Shown: positions 43,483-52,094, counted from the stretch's first letter. The stretch is DNA of 52,680 nt from DASSKW01 sp035690065 (GCA_035690065.1 DASSKW010000095.1:1-52680); one strand, 5' to 3'. Notes: generated by a model from the letters alone, not told the origin. Translations and numbers: made by a program.

Positions 43483-44399
43483 GTTGCCGTGCCTGCAACT
43501 CTGCGCAACCACATGGAGAAGATCCGCGGCGATGCCATCAGTGCGATCCCCGCAAAACGGCTCGACACTCCACACCAGACCAGCCAACGTACCCATGCAT
43601 GTCTGCAGGGTGGATAGTGCTGCCTGAAAAACCGCCACATACCGCGGTGTTTGTGCCATTCAACAAACAATGGTCTTGAGCGGCTGGAGACGCCTTTTTC
43701 GTGAACTGCGCGGGCCTGCGGCACAAACCAGACACCGTATCCGGCAGCCGCAGCACGGGCGCAAATATCGATATCCTCGAAATGCAGGAAATACCCTTCA
43801 TCCATGCCCCGAAGCCGCCTGAAAACATCTGCTTTTATTGCCATAAAAGCCCCTGAGACGGCTTCCACCCTGACTGGTCGATCCGGCAAGGGTTCACCTG
43901 TCTGATTGAATCCGGTGAGAAGCCATCGGAACAGCACCGACTCGCCCAGACCTGAAACTGGTGTGGGTAAACGACGGCGGCATCCTCGCTGCTCGGTGCC
44001 GTCCGGGTTCACAACCAGGGCGCCAACCACGCCAGCTTCCGGCAAATCATTCGCACGCCGGATCAATTCCGACACCGCCCCCGGATCCAGCAGGCAGTCC
44101 GGGTTTACCAACACCAGATATGAGGATGCGAGGTTATTCGCCCCAATATTTACTGCGCGTGCAAAACCAAGGTTTTCTCGGGTTTCAATTATTCGGATTC
44201 TATTATCACTGACTTTTTGTCTGAGGATATCCAGGCTGGCATCCTGAGAGCCATTATCAACGACGACGATTTCCCTGACGGATTCATCATTCAATAACGA
44301 ACCGACGGCCATAGTCAGATATTCGGCGGAATTGAAATTGACAAGCACCACGGCCGCGCTTTGCATATCGGACCCAGGATTATGATTCAGGTTATTCAT
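43479..44399 (-). CDS. GT2 glycosyltransferase, rhamnosyltransferase WbbL-like
   Basis: A cytosolic family 2 glycosyltransferase of about 306 residues. AAVVLVNFNSAEYL starts the GT-A fold; NLGFARAVNIGAN and LVNPDCLLDPGAV carry the nucleotide-sugar site, and SGAFMAIKADVFRRLRGMDEGYFLHFEDIDIC is split here by family as acceptor-side motifs SGAFMAI and GMDEGYFLHFEDIDIC. This pattern is typical of dTDP-rhamnose transferases. Starts at 44453 (GTG), 44399 and 44366 (ATG) are all open; I chose 44399 without a strong ribosome site. It lies 128 bases after the polytopic gene and overlaps the reductase start. Confidence 0.85.
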   Translation of the reverse strand: MNNLNHNPGSDMQSAAVVLVNFNSAEYLTMAVGSLLNDESVREIVVVDNGSQDASLDILRQKVSDNRIRIIETRENLGFARAVNIGANNLASSYLVLVNPDCLLDPGAVSELIRRANDLPEAGVVGALVVNPDGTEQRGCRRRLPTPVSGLGESVLFRWLLTGFNQTGEPLPDRPVRVEAVSGAFMAIKADVFRRLRGMDEGYFLHFEDIDICARAAAAGYGVWFVPQARAVHEKGVSSRSRPLFVEWHKHRGMWRFFRQHYPPCRHAWVRWLVWCGVSSRFAGIALMASPRIFSMWLRRVAGTAT

Positions 44400-44527
44400 G
44401 ATCCAGTCAAAAAGTTCATCCGGATTGATAGCCCATGCTCGCGGCAACTTCACTCTGGATATTATTATTCAGCTACGCGCCTTGCGATTATTACATGCGC
44501 TGTATCTTCCAACACACAGGGCACAAT

Positions 44528-45967
44528 CTACCGCGCTACGTTTAGATGGTATTTCTTGAGTATTTCCATACCATGCGCGCAAAGTTTAGCATTCGGACAT
44601 TCCCATCTGGGCAATACGTCAGTCGTCTGGCGGCCCGCCACGATTTCTTTCAACAGTCCGGTCACTTTGGCATTACTACGTACCTGGTAGTGAGCAAGCT
44701 TCACCGTGTAATTAAGGTTGGCGATCTCGATTGCAAGGAGCAACGTCATTATGGATACCAACGGAACCCTGCGCCAGAAGCGCGCAGGTCCTGCGACCCA
44801 GTCGAGCCCGATGATCCATGCAACCCCCACCATCCACAGATGTGAATCGAATACATAACGTGGCACGATGGTGCCATGCAATGCACTATGATCACTTCCG
44901 AAACGACCTATCAAGACCTCCAATACGAATATCCCGGAATACAGTATCAACAGGAGCGGTACCCATGTGACCCGCCAGTGACGGGCGGCAAAGTAACGCC
45001 ATAACGCCCAAATCAATACTGCGCTGCCCAATACTGCAAGAATATTTTCCAGAATCGCGTGATGCCACGCTACCGCATCGATGTTGAGCATACTGTTGGC
45101 GAGCATGCCGTATATATATGCAATGGCGCCCAGCGGGTTATCGAGTACATCCAGAACTCTATACACCAGACCCCCACCGTTGCTGCGGTTGGAATCAAGC
45201 AAAACAAGATATATACCTATTGCAAAGATACCAACCATTATTAAAGGCAGAGCATGACGCCATATACGGGACCGTATTCCGGGATCAAGAAAGATCGCGA
45301 GCAGGGTCACGATGACACAAGCCCCAATCAGTGCCGGGCTTCGTGCGCCGGAAAACCCCCACACACACAATAGAAGGATGACCACCAACCAGAGCAATCC
45401 GGCACGAGTCACACCGGACGTCAGGGCGCGAGAGAAGCCACAGAGGAATGCGATTTGCAGCAGCATCTCGCCGAACCCCCCCAGGGCCAATAAAGAATAA
45501 ACATAGTTTGCCCATTGATTGAAGCTCATCAGGATCACGCCCGTCGTGAGCAGTGTGAAACTGACGAAAATACTGCGCGCACCATTAAAGCTGGTCGCCA
45601 TCTCCCGTAAAACGAGAACGACGGTCGCGGCGAGTAACGCAAGTCCGGCAAATATCTCGACCAATAGATTCAGGCCAAGGTACTTCGCATTGAAAAGAAA
45701 AAGCAGCTTGTAGCCGGGTTTTACGTGCTCCGAATGACTGCTCCAGATATCCTGCCAGTCGAGTGTACCGGAAAGATAGTTGTCCACCATATCCAGAAAT
45801 CGCCACTGGTCACGTGATATGAAACTTGCGTCGATGGACCAAGCATACCAAGACACCAGTATGAACCAGAACATCAATGGCGAGATTACAATCAGAAGCG
45901 TTTTAACATTGCCGGAAATGAGACGCTGCAAAGAGTTACTCAAGACGGTTGGTTTCATTACCATCAT
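44528..45967 (-). CDS. Polytopic membrane protein, candidate GT-C glycosyltransferase
   Basis: A 479-residue protein with about ten to twelve hydrophobic helices and a short soluble C-terminus with two cysteines (WECPNAKLCAHG). I do not recognise the exact family. The first external loop holds SRDQWRFLDMVDNYLSG and then SSHSEHVKPGYKLLFLFN; acidic and His-Glu-His loops after the first helix are reminiscent of GT-C enzymes that use polyprenyl-phosphate sugars, from memory only. It overlaps the aminotransferase stop by ATGA, placing it inside the amino-sugar operon. It could alternatively be a polymerase (Wzy) or a structural membrane protein. Confidence 0.7.
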   Translation of the reverse strand: MMVMKPTVLSNSLQRLISGNVKTLLIVISPLMFWFILVSWYAWSIDASFISRDQWRFLDMVDNYLSGTLDWQDIWSSHSEHVKPGYKLLFLFNAKYLGLNLLVEIFAGLALLAATVVLVLREMATSFNGARSIFVSFTLLTTGVILMSFNQWANYVYSLLALGGFGEMLLQIAFLCGFSRALTSGVTRAGLLWLVVILLLCVWGFSGARSPALIGACVIVTLLAIFLDPGIRSRIWRHALPLIMVGIFAIGIYLVLLDSNRSNGGGLVYRVLDVLDNPLGAIAYIYGMLANSMLNIDAVAWHHAILENILAVLGSAVLIWALWRYFAARHWRVTWVPLLLILYSGIFVLEVLIGRFGSDHSALHGTIVPRYVFDSHLWMVGVAWIIGLDWVAGPARFWRRVPLVSIMTLLLAIEIANLNYTVKLAHYQVRSNAKVTGLLKEIVAGRQTTDVLPRWECPNAKLCAHGMEILKKYHLNVAR

Positions 45968-47097
45968 TGCTCAAAAAAGCGAAACAACAGCGCAGCAATA
46001 TTGTCCACCATCGCCGGCGTCATGTCCGACCACAAAGGCAAGCGAACCAGCCGTTCTGCCAAATCATCGGTATTCTGGAGTGACCCATGCGTTCGACCAA
46101 ATCGTCGTCCGGCTGGAGAACTGTGTAGTGGAACATAATGGTGTACAGCACCGATCCCGTTCTGTTTCATGAAATCAAGCAGTCTGCGCGCATCTTCCGG
46201 TCTCCTGGTCAAGACAAAAAATATGTGTGCGTTATGCCCTACTTCCGGGGGGATCATAGGAGGTTTCAGCAAACCGCTATCGAATAGTGGTTTGAGTTTC
46301 TGCTGGTACAGGTTCCATATCTTCAGGCGGCGTGCCGTGATCTCATGTGCCGCATCAAGCTGAGACATCAGAAAGGCAGCCACCAGTTCCGATGGCAGAA
46401 ACGAGGAGCCAACGTCCACCCAGGTATATTTATCCACCTCGCCGCGGAAGAACTTGGAACGGTTCGTGCCCTTCTCCCAGATTATCTCTGCGCGCTCCAT
46501 TAATTCATCATCATTAATCAGAAGCGCGCCTCCCTCACCTGAAACTATATTTTTTGTCTCGTGAAAACTGATCGCAGCGAGCTGACCAAATGTCCCGGCA
46601 TGACGCCCGCGATAGGTCGATAACAGGGACTGGGCAGCATCCTCCACTACGGTTGCCTTGCATTCCGCAGCAATTTCCACGATCTCATCCATGCGGCATG
46701 GAACACCAGCATAATGTACCGGTGCAATTGCCTTGGTACGCGAAGTAACTGCCGCCGCAATCGCCTCCGGCGTGACATTGAGATTTACCGGATCCACGTC
46801 CACAAATATCGGGATGGCACCACGTAACACGAATGCATTAGCAGTGGAAACAAACGTGAACGAAGGCATGATAACTTCATCGCCTGGGCCAGCATTGCTG
46901 AGGATCGCACCCATCTCCAGCGCTGCGGTACAGGAATGAGTAAGCAGCGCCTTGCGACAGCCCAGCGTCTCCTCCAACCACTCCTGGCAACGACGGGTGA
47001 ACTCACCGTTACCCATCAGCCGGCCCTTCTCCATGGCCTGGCGGATATAGTCCAGTTCGTGACCCGTAAGTGCAGGCTGGGTAAAACGGATACTCAT
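45964..47097 (-). CDS. rffA: dTDP-4-amino-4,6-dideoxygalactose transaminase, WecE/RffA-like
   Basis: A PLP-dependent DegT/DnrJ/EryC1/StrS aminotransferase of 377 residues. It converts dTDP-4-keto-6-deoxyglucose to dTDP-4-amino-4,6-dideoxygalactose. The PLP lysine is in ISFHETKNIVSGEGGALL near residue 181, and VEDAAQSLLSTYRGRHAGTFG is the WecE-type cofactor loop; length and motifs match WecE closely. The enzyme normally serves enterobacterial common antigen, but no wecF or wecD-like gene is beside it. Instead it is flanked by SMR-like transporters and an acetyltransferase. It starts at ATG 47097, 15 bases after the small transporter gene. Confidence 0.9.
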   Translation of the reverse strand: MSIRFTQPALTGHELDYIRQAMEKGRLMGNGEFTRRCQEWLEETLGCRKALLTHSCTAALEMGAILSNAGPGDEVIMPSFTFVSTANAFVLRGAIPIFVDVDPVNLNVTPEAIAAAVTSRTKAIAPVHYAGVPCRMDEIVEIAAECKATVVEDAAQSLLSTYRGRHAGTFGQLAAISFHETKNIVSGEGGALLINDDELMERAEIIWEKGTNRSKFFRGEVDKYTWVDVGSSFLPSELVAAFLMSQLDAAHEITARRLKIWNLYQQKLKPLFDSGLLKPPMIPPEVGHNAHIFFVLTRRPEDARRLLDFMKQNGIGAVHHYVPLHSSPAGRRFGRTHGSLQNTDDLAERLVRLPLWSDMTPAMVDNIAALLFRFFEQ

Positions 47098-47112
47098 CGA
47101 TAACTCCAGAGG

Positions 47113-47427
47113 CTAATTGAATCCGTACAGAATAATACCCACGAGGATGAGCATGATACCCGGTAAAACCCTGGGGGGTATTCGCTCACCCAGGAAATAA
47201 TGTGACATGCCAAGTACCAGCACATGGGTTGCTGCCGTAGCCATGTACACGAACCCGAGACTGAGTCCCCGCAAGGCAAAGAATGTGGTGACCGGTACTG
47301 CACCGAACAACAGGATCGAGAACCCCAAATCCGCACGCTTGTGGCTACGGTAATAATGTTTGAAAAGCACCATGCCCGTCGCCGTGCATAACAGCGAAAT
47401 CGTCAATGCCAGGCTGGACAGCATCAT
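47113..47427 (-). CDS. SMR/EamA-like half-transporter, ArnE/ArnF-type (subunit B)
   Basis: A 104-residue protein with four predicted membrane helices, the size and layout of small multidrug-resistance proteins and of ArnE/ArnF, which together flip undecaprenyl-phosphate-aminoarabinose. Visible features are a Lys/His-rich loop (LFKHYYRSHKRADLG) after helix 1 and GERIPPRVLPGIMLILVG at the end, the EamA-type GExxxxxxxxG signature. The Glu14 in helix 1 of drug-exporting SMR proteins is absent (TISLLCTATGMVLFK). It overlaps the acetyltransferase gene by ATGA and is paired with a second half-transporter just upstream. Confidence 0.75.
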   Translation of the reverse strand: MMLSSLALTISLLCTATGMVLFKHYYRSHKRADLGFSILLFGAVPVTTFFALRGLSLGFVYMATAATHVLVLGMSHYFLGERIPPRVLPGIMLILVGIILYGFN

Positions 47428-47960
47428 GAAAGATCACGCTTCCCGATCTGTCGTGACGGGACCCCGCCCACTATTACAGCGGGTGGTATATCTGTGGTTA
47501 CCACTGCACCAGCGGCCACCACTGCGCCTTGGCCGATGGATACACCCTGAAGAATGATGGCACCGGCACCGATCCAGACGCCGTCCTCGACGCGGATCGA
47601 GGCCCCCACATCCGGCAAATCCGGGTGCGCGGGATCATGGCCTGCAGCATGAAATCGTACATTCGGGGCGATGCGCACATTGTTGCCGATGGTGATGCGA
47701 GCGTCGCCCCCATAAAGTCCCGGATAGAACTCAACGCCCCGGTTGATGCTTACGTTCGAACCTATCACCACCAGCCACGGGTATTTGAAATACACCCGGT
47801 AATCGAAATGTACCCCCTGGCCGATCTTTCCAAGCAAGAGCTTGAAACCCAACCAGCGAATCGGCGGGGGCATTATCGCAAGTATGTGCTGCACGATGTT
47901 CAGAGCATACACATACCAATCGTTGACGATGCGCTTGCGATGATTGCCACTGAATAACAT
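47424..47960 (-). CDS. Left-handed beta-helix acetyltransferase
   Basis: A 178-residue acyl-CoA-dependent transferase of the hexapeptide-repeat (LbH) class, WbbJ/PerB/maltose-acetyltransferase-like. Hexad repeats run from about residue 65 (VVIGSNVSINRGVEF) to GVSIGQGAVVAAGAVVTTDIPPAVIVGGVPSR, with the FHAAGHDP loop providing the catalytic histidine. It has a hydrophobic N-terminal approach (ALNIVQHILAIMPPPIRWLG). By context it acetylates the amino sugar made by the adjacent WecE-like enzyme, or an O-position of the glycan. It sits between the two half-transporter genes, two bases from one and overlapping the other. Confidence 0.82.
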   Translation of the reverse strand: MLFSGNHRKRIVNDWYVYALNIVQHILAIMPPPIRWLGFKLLLGKIGQGVHFDYRVYFKYPWLVVIGSNVSINRGVEFYPGLYGGDARITIGNNVRIAPNVRFHAAGHDPAHPDLPDVGASIRVEDGVWIGAGAIILQGVSIGQGAVVAAGAVVTTDIPPAVIVGGVPSRQIGKRDLS

Positions 47961-47962
47961 AT

Positions 47963-48325
47963 CTACTCTCTACTCTGGATCGTCAACCACATCACACCTG
48001 CGGTAATGAACAAGCCACCAAGCCATTGACCGACTGCTATCTTTTCTCCATACAAGGCGGCCACCGCAATCAGCAGAGGGAAGAATACCGCAGACATAGG
48101 ATAGGTCACTGACAACGGCCACCGTCGGTGAGCATAGCCCCATAGAAGGAATCTCATCCCCTGCACGCCGAACGCAATGGCAATGAACACCACCGGGAAG
48201 ATGAAGCCCATGTTTACCGTCCGCGTTGCCTGTTTCAGCAAGATGGCTCCCAGGAGCTGCAGCAATACAGTGGCCGTAACCACGGCCAGCGCTTTCACGG
48301 TAGCGTTCAGATTCAGCTCCGCCAC
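47963..48325 (-). CDS. SMR/EamA-like half-transporter, ArnE/ArnF-type (subunit A)
   Basis: A 120-residue, four-helix membrane protein, companion of the one at 47113-47427. The start is probably GTG 48325, which overlaps the sulfotransferase end by 13 bases; a later GTG is possible. Helix 1 (VVTATVLLQLLGAILLKQATR) keeps the xLLKxA motif of the EamA/SMR group, and the end has GEKIAVGQWLGGLFITAGVMW. Two unequal half-transporters in one operon suggest an obligate heterodimer, as with ArnE/ArnF. Drug export is less likely given the glycan neighbours. Confidence 0.75.
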   Translation of the reverse strand: MAELNLNATVKALAVVTATVLLQLLGAILLKQATRTVNMGFIFPVVFIAIAFGVQGMRFLLWGYAHRRWPLSVTYPMSAVFFPLLIAVAALYGEKIAVGQWLGGLFITAGVMWLTIQSRE

Positions 48326-49047
48326 AGAGAGAGGTCCAACGTATACTGCATTGCCAGGGCAGCATTATATGGTGCAAAGTGGGCAGTCAAGGCGGCGATC
48401 GTCTTGCTTGATACAGATCGTTCACGCGGCACACTATTGAACTTCTCGTCGGTGACGGGAGATGCCATCGGGGTGAGCCCCAGGAATCGACACAAATCAT
48501 CCCATACCTGAACATCCCGCACGAACCGCTCAGTCTGCAATACCAGCAGCTTGTCCTTCCCGACCAGGTTGGCGTATTTCGTGAGAAAATTCAGATAATG
48601 CCCTCTTTCCAGATAGGCAAAAGGCGAGGCGGAAAGTCCCGCCACCTGTTGCAGATCCTGTCTGGTCGGGTCCAGCGCCTGGTCCGGCGAGCGCTTCTCG
48701 AAGCCATGCTGAACACTGAACCAGTAATTTGATATCGCACGTTCCACTGGATCACGCAGCATAGCCACACAACGTGCCCCCGGGAAGATGTTCGCAATCC
48801 GCTCTGCAACTGCCTCATATTCTATATATGAAGTGCTCTTCTCACCGCGCATGACCGTATCAGGAAGTCCGGAGAAATATCGGACTTCATAATCATTCAT
48901 ACTGGTATCCGCGTGCATATTCAGCAGATATTTTGGCTCCGGGCGTATGGGCTTGGCAAAATTTATTTCAGGGTGCAGATCCAGACTGTTTGCCAGCAGA
49001 GTGGTCCCACTGCGTTGAGCCCCGATGATAAACATGTAGCGCTTCAT
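48313..49047 (-). CDS. PAPS-dependent sulfotransferase
   Basis: A soluble 244-residue sulfotransferase. The 5'-phosphosulfate loop is FIIGAQRSGTTLLANSL at the N-terminus and the 3'-phosphate motif is MLRDPVERAISNYWF near residue 96, so PAPS binding looks intact. Members of this family sulfate sugars, including bacterial exopolysaccharides and heparan-like chains. Its ATG overlaps the stop of the ArnC-like transferase by ATGA, so it belongs to the same operon. The likely acceptor is a sugar of the surface glycan; sulfation of O-antigen is uncommon in free-living gammaproteobacteria. Precise acceptor unknown. Confidence 0.87.
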   Translation of the reverse strand: MKRYMFIIGAQRSGTTLLANSLDLHPEINFAKPIRPEPKYLLNMHADTSMNDYEVRYFSGLPDTVMRGEKSTSYIEYEAVAERIANIFPGARCVAMLRDPVERAISNYWFSVQHGFEKRSPDQALDPTRQDLQQVAGLSASPFAYLERGHYLNFLTKYANLVGKDKLLVLQTERFVRDVQVWDDLCRFLGLTPMASPVTDEKFNSVPRERSVSSKTIAALTAHFAPYNAALAMQYTLDLSLWRS

Positions 49048-49970
49048 TGAGCGCCATCCACTGATTCCTTTATCTGATACGGCGCGCCGCCACTGACCTG
49101 GGCAAGCAGACGTACGATATATTCTCCCAAAATACCGATCATCAGCATCAACATGCCATTGAAGAATGCCAGCAATACAACGAGAGTTGTCCAGCCGGGA
49201 ACTTGTGCACTATGGACAAAACTCTTGATAAGCACCGCAACACCGAAGATAAAGCTTGCAAACGACACTAACAAGCCGACAGCCATCACGAAGCGTAACG
49301 GGAAGGACGAATAGTTAAACAGGATAGTGGCTACCAGCTTGGCGATACGCAACATGCTGTAGCTGCTTTTGCCGACTCTACGCGACTGATGATCCACATC
49401 AACATTGGCTGGTGAAGCTGAAAACATCAGGGCCAGACCGGGGATATAGGGGAAAGGCGATTGGTATTCACATATACGCCTGACGACGTCCTTGTGCAGG
49501 AGCCGGAAGTTGCTCAATACCAGGCCTTCCGGTTTATCGAAGATGCGCCCATTCAACCAATTCACTACTTTCGAGCCCCAGCGCCGGTAAGAAGCATGCA
49601 TCTTGGTGCGGAAATTCCCCAGTACCAGGTCATGACCCTCGGCCGCTTTGCGAATCAGGTGCGCAATCTCTTCAGGGGGATTCTGCAGGTCATCGTCCAT
49701 CGTCACCAGCCAATCGCCGGTAGCGTAGCGGAATCCGCACAAGTTTGCGGCATGCTGGCCATAGTTACGCAGCAGGTTTATCGCCTTGATGCGACTGTCG
49801 CTACGCGCCAATCTGCTGATTATATTCCAGCTGCCATCGGCGCTCGCGTCATTGACAAGGATGATCTCGAATTCGAGTCCGCTGTTTACGAAAAATGCAC
49901 GCGTACGTTCGACGGTCTCTCCGACAATCTGCTCGCTGTTATAAACTGGAATGACGACACTGTATTTCAT
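49044..49970 (-). CDS. Polyprenyl-phosphate glycosyltransferase, ArnC/GtrB-like
   Basis: A 308-residue GT2 enzyme with two C-terminal membrane helices, like ArnC, GtrB and dolichol-phosphate mannose synthase. It should transfer a sugar from a nucleotide donor to undecaprenyl phosphate at the cytosolic face. MKYSVVIPVYNSE opens the fold, VTMDDDLQNPPEEI holds the metal-binding aspartates near residue 98, and SRRVGKSSYSMLRIAKL is the conserved interfacial segment before the helices. I use ATG 49970; the open frame extends upstream to 50096, but the shorter start gives the family N-terminus. It is the first gene of the minus-strand operon running to about 41558. Confidence 0.9.
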   Translation of the reverse strand: MKYSVVIPVYNSEQIVGETVERTRAFFVNSGLEFEIILVNDASADGSWNIISRLARSDSRIKAINLLRNYGQHAANLCGFRYATGDWLVTMDDDLQNPPEEIAHLIRKAAEGHDLVLGNFRTKMHASYRRWGSKVVNWLNGRIFDKPEGLVLSNFRLLHKDVVRRICEYQSPFPYIPGLALMFSASPANVDVDHQSRRVGKSSYSMLRIAKLVATILFNYSSFPLRFVMAVGLLVSFASFIFGVAVLIKSFVHSAQVPGWTTLVVLLAFFNGMLMLMIGILGEYIVRLLAQVSGGAPYQIKESVDGAQ

Positions 49971-50339
49971 TATACCGATTCTCTGATATTGCTCCCCATG
50001 CATGGGGCTGCGATGAATATCTGGCGCCTCCTGAGACCGTATAATCTTACTATTTCGCCTCCGACTATCCCATATTTGTCGGGCATCTTTGGGCATATTT
50101 TTATGCTGATATCAGTGCGTAACGTCCCGGGGCTCCTCTGCCATGTTCGATTGAAAGCGGATATGCTGCTGATGCTGACCGGTTCAGCCATGACAGATCT
50201 GGCCCCGTCTGGAAAGCGCCAGGCGCATGGAATCGACAAGCCAGTACCTGCACCTGATTGCCTGTCCCCTGCTACAATCGGCCCACGGGGCTCGATGCCG
50301 GATTTGTACAGATTCCAACAGTTTTCAAACTAATACCTT
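49971..50339. promoter_or_regulatory. Divergent intergenic region with a perfect palindrome
   Basis: These 369 bases separate the divergent ArnC-like gene and the polytopic gene at 50340 and must hold both promoters. No gene is evident. A perfect 14-base palindrome CCCCATGCATGGGG lies at 49994-50007, 24 bases from the ArnC-like ATG, well placed for an operator or a 5' leader hairpin. TATAAT occurs at 50040-50045 on the plus strand, but no matching -35 box was seen. The stretch 50041-50110 is AT-rich. I did not find a JUMPstart element. Confidence 0.5.
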
Positions 50340-52094
50340 ATGTTCTCCAAGCAATTATCCGAATCACTCTCAACAGGCAGACACGTATTACTGCGGATAC
50401 GTGTCTTAATATCAGATTGGAAGAACCTGATACACCCATACATATTGTTCGCTTTGGTAGCGCTGATCGTCTGGCTCCCGGAAGGATTCAATGTCGGACC
50501 GGTCTTTGACGGCTGGATACAGCTGAACAAGTTCCTGTCAGATGGCTCTCTGCTGAGAACCGGGAATATCCGTGCGTACGCGTCCCTGCCGATGATGCTG
50601 GCGATGTATATAACGCCACACAGTTTTCACGGATGGCAATTTACCTTGCTGCTCTTTGCCATCATTCGTGGCATTGTCATATACGAGATCATCAACCGTG
50701 TCTTGCCGGGGCGGCGTATTTTCGCCGTTGCTTGCGGCCTGATCGCTTTATTTCATCCAGCCGATAATTCCTTCTTCTGGCTTGGCAATACCGGTGCACA
50801 ATTCGGATTCACTATTGCGCTATCCGCGTGCCTCTCTGCCCTGTTGTATATCCAGACGACAAGACGAGAATATCTGGCGCTGACCTTCCTGCTGCAGATA
50901 CTTGCCAGCCTCACCTATTCTGGCCACATACCGATGATGTTTGCGTTTATCATCGGCCTCTGGATTATCCACGGAGTGGCGGGGCATGACGCAGATATCA
51001 AACAATTGATTAAAGTTGCGGTCTTTCCTGTTTTCTTCATGCTATATCAGCTATCTCTGGCTTTGAAAGGGAGTGGGCGCGATGGACATGTCGCCGATAT
51101 CCACATTTCCGGGATATTGGCGGGCTACGGGCATGAAGCTATTCTCTTTGTGAAAACGCTCATTGGCTTGCTTGCATCTTTCAGATACGAATATCTTCTA
51201 TTGGGCCTTATCCCCGCTTTGTATGCGTTGATATTTCTGTGCAGATATCCGAATAAATCCGATCCTTCACCAGCTCGAAATCCAGTCAATCTTCGCTTGA
51301 GCATCACCCTGGGTGTCGGATTGTTGTTTATGGCAATTATTTGTTATCTGCCCTATTCCGTCTCTACGGTGAGGTTCGGTAATAACAGGCAATTGCTTGG
51401 TGCAGGCATTTTCTTGTACATGCTGCTTATGGCGCCAATCTTCATGCCCGTCCCTTCCGGTAATCGGATGCGCTATTTCCAGGGCGTCCTGCTCGCCTTG
51501 CTGGCGATCTTGATAGTCGGAGCGGGCATGAAAGGTCGTCGGGTGTGGGTCGACGCATATCGTCGACAGGAGCAACTGCTCAGTGGGATAGCGAAGGCAG
51601 TACCAGTCCCCAGATCGGGCACGACGATCATCGTGAACCTGAGAGACCACAAACAAGCCCGTTCAGTAGCCGGATTATTTAATCGTCCGCTCGTCTTTTC
51701 AGCTGCTTTGCGGATGATGTATGCAGATAACAGCCTGAATGGAGAGTTTTCAAGGCCCGGCAATTACTCAAATCTTTTCACGGTCCGGAATGGAGTTCTT
51801 ATTGGTAACCGTGGTTTGAAAAAGCGTGGATCCTTTGCAGTGCCATTATCGAATACCCTCCTGATGAGCTATGGAAAGAACAAGACGATAGCAGTCATTG
51901 AGGAACCCGAGCTGCGTGAAATCACGCATAGCGCAACGCCGTTATCGGATTATAAACCGATATGGGATCCGGAATCTGATAGCGAGCACACGTCTGTGTG
52001 TACCATGCTTGAAAACAGATTTCGCCCCTCATACTGTAAGATCCGGCATTACGGTAAAAATGACAACCCAGATCAGATTAAATCTCTCCCATAG
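50340..52094 (+). CDS. Polytopic membrane protein with a conserved unknown C-terminal domain
   Basis: A 584-residue protein with about eleven membrane helices in the first 400 residues and a soluble C-terminal domain of about 180. I recognise no family. The first external loop has EGFNVGPVFDGWIQLNKFLSDGS, shown here only as motif PVFDGWIQ, resembling the acidic loop of GT-C-type membrane glycosyltransferases. The C-terminal domain (from about VPVPRSGTTIIVNLRD) contains AALRMMYADNS and CTMLENRFRPSYC, shared with the convergent partial gene at 52154. A sugar-transferase role in the polysaccharide locus is plausible, not shown. It is AT-rich relative to the rest of the window. Confidence 0.8.
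   Translation: MFSKQLSESLSTGRHVLLRIRVLISDWKNLIHPYILFALVALIVWLPEGFNVGPVFDGWIQLNKFLSDGSLLRTGNIRAYASLPMMLAMYITPHSFHGWQFTLLLFAIIRGIVIYEIINRVLPGRRIFAVACGLIALFHPADNSFFWLGNTGAQFGFTIALSACLSALLYIQTTRREYLALTFLLQILASLTYSGHIPMMFAFIIGLWIIHGVAGHDADIKQLIKVAVFPVFFMLYQLSLALKGSGRDGHVADIHISGILAGYGHEAILFVKTLIGLLASFRYEYLLLGLIPALYALIFLCRYPNKSDPSPARNPVNLRLSITLGVGLLFMAIICYLPYSVSTVRFGNNRQLLGAGIFLYMLLMAPIFMPVPSGNRMRYFQGVLLALLAILIVGAGMKGRRVWVDAYRRQEQLLSGIAKAVPVPRSGTTIIVNLRDHKQARSVAGLFNRPLVFSAALRMMYADNSLNGEFSRPGNYSNLFTVRNGVLIGNRGLKKRGSFAVPLSNTLLMSYGKNKTIAVIEEPELREITHSATPLSDYKPIWDPESDSEHTSVCTMLENRFRPSYCKIRHYGKNDNPDQIKSLP

Noticed and set aside
49971..50339. JUMPstart/ops element upstream of the glycan operon
   Set aside because: I looked for GGCGGTAG-type ops sequence on both strands and did not find it.
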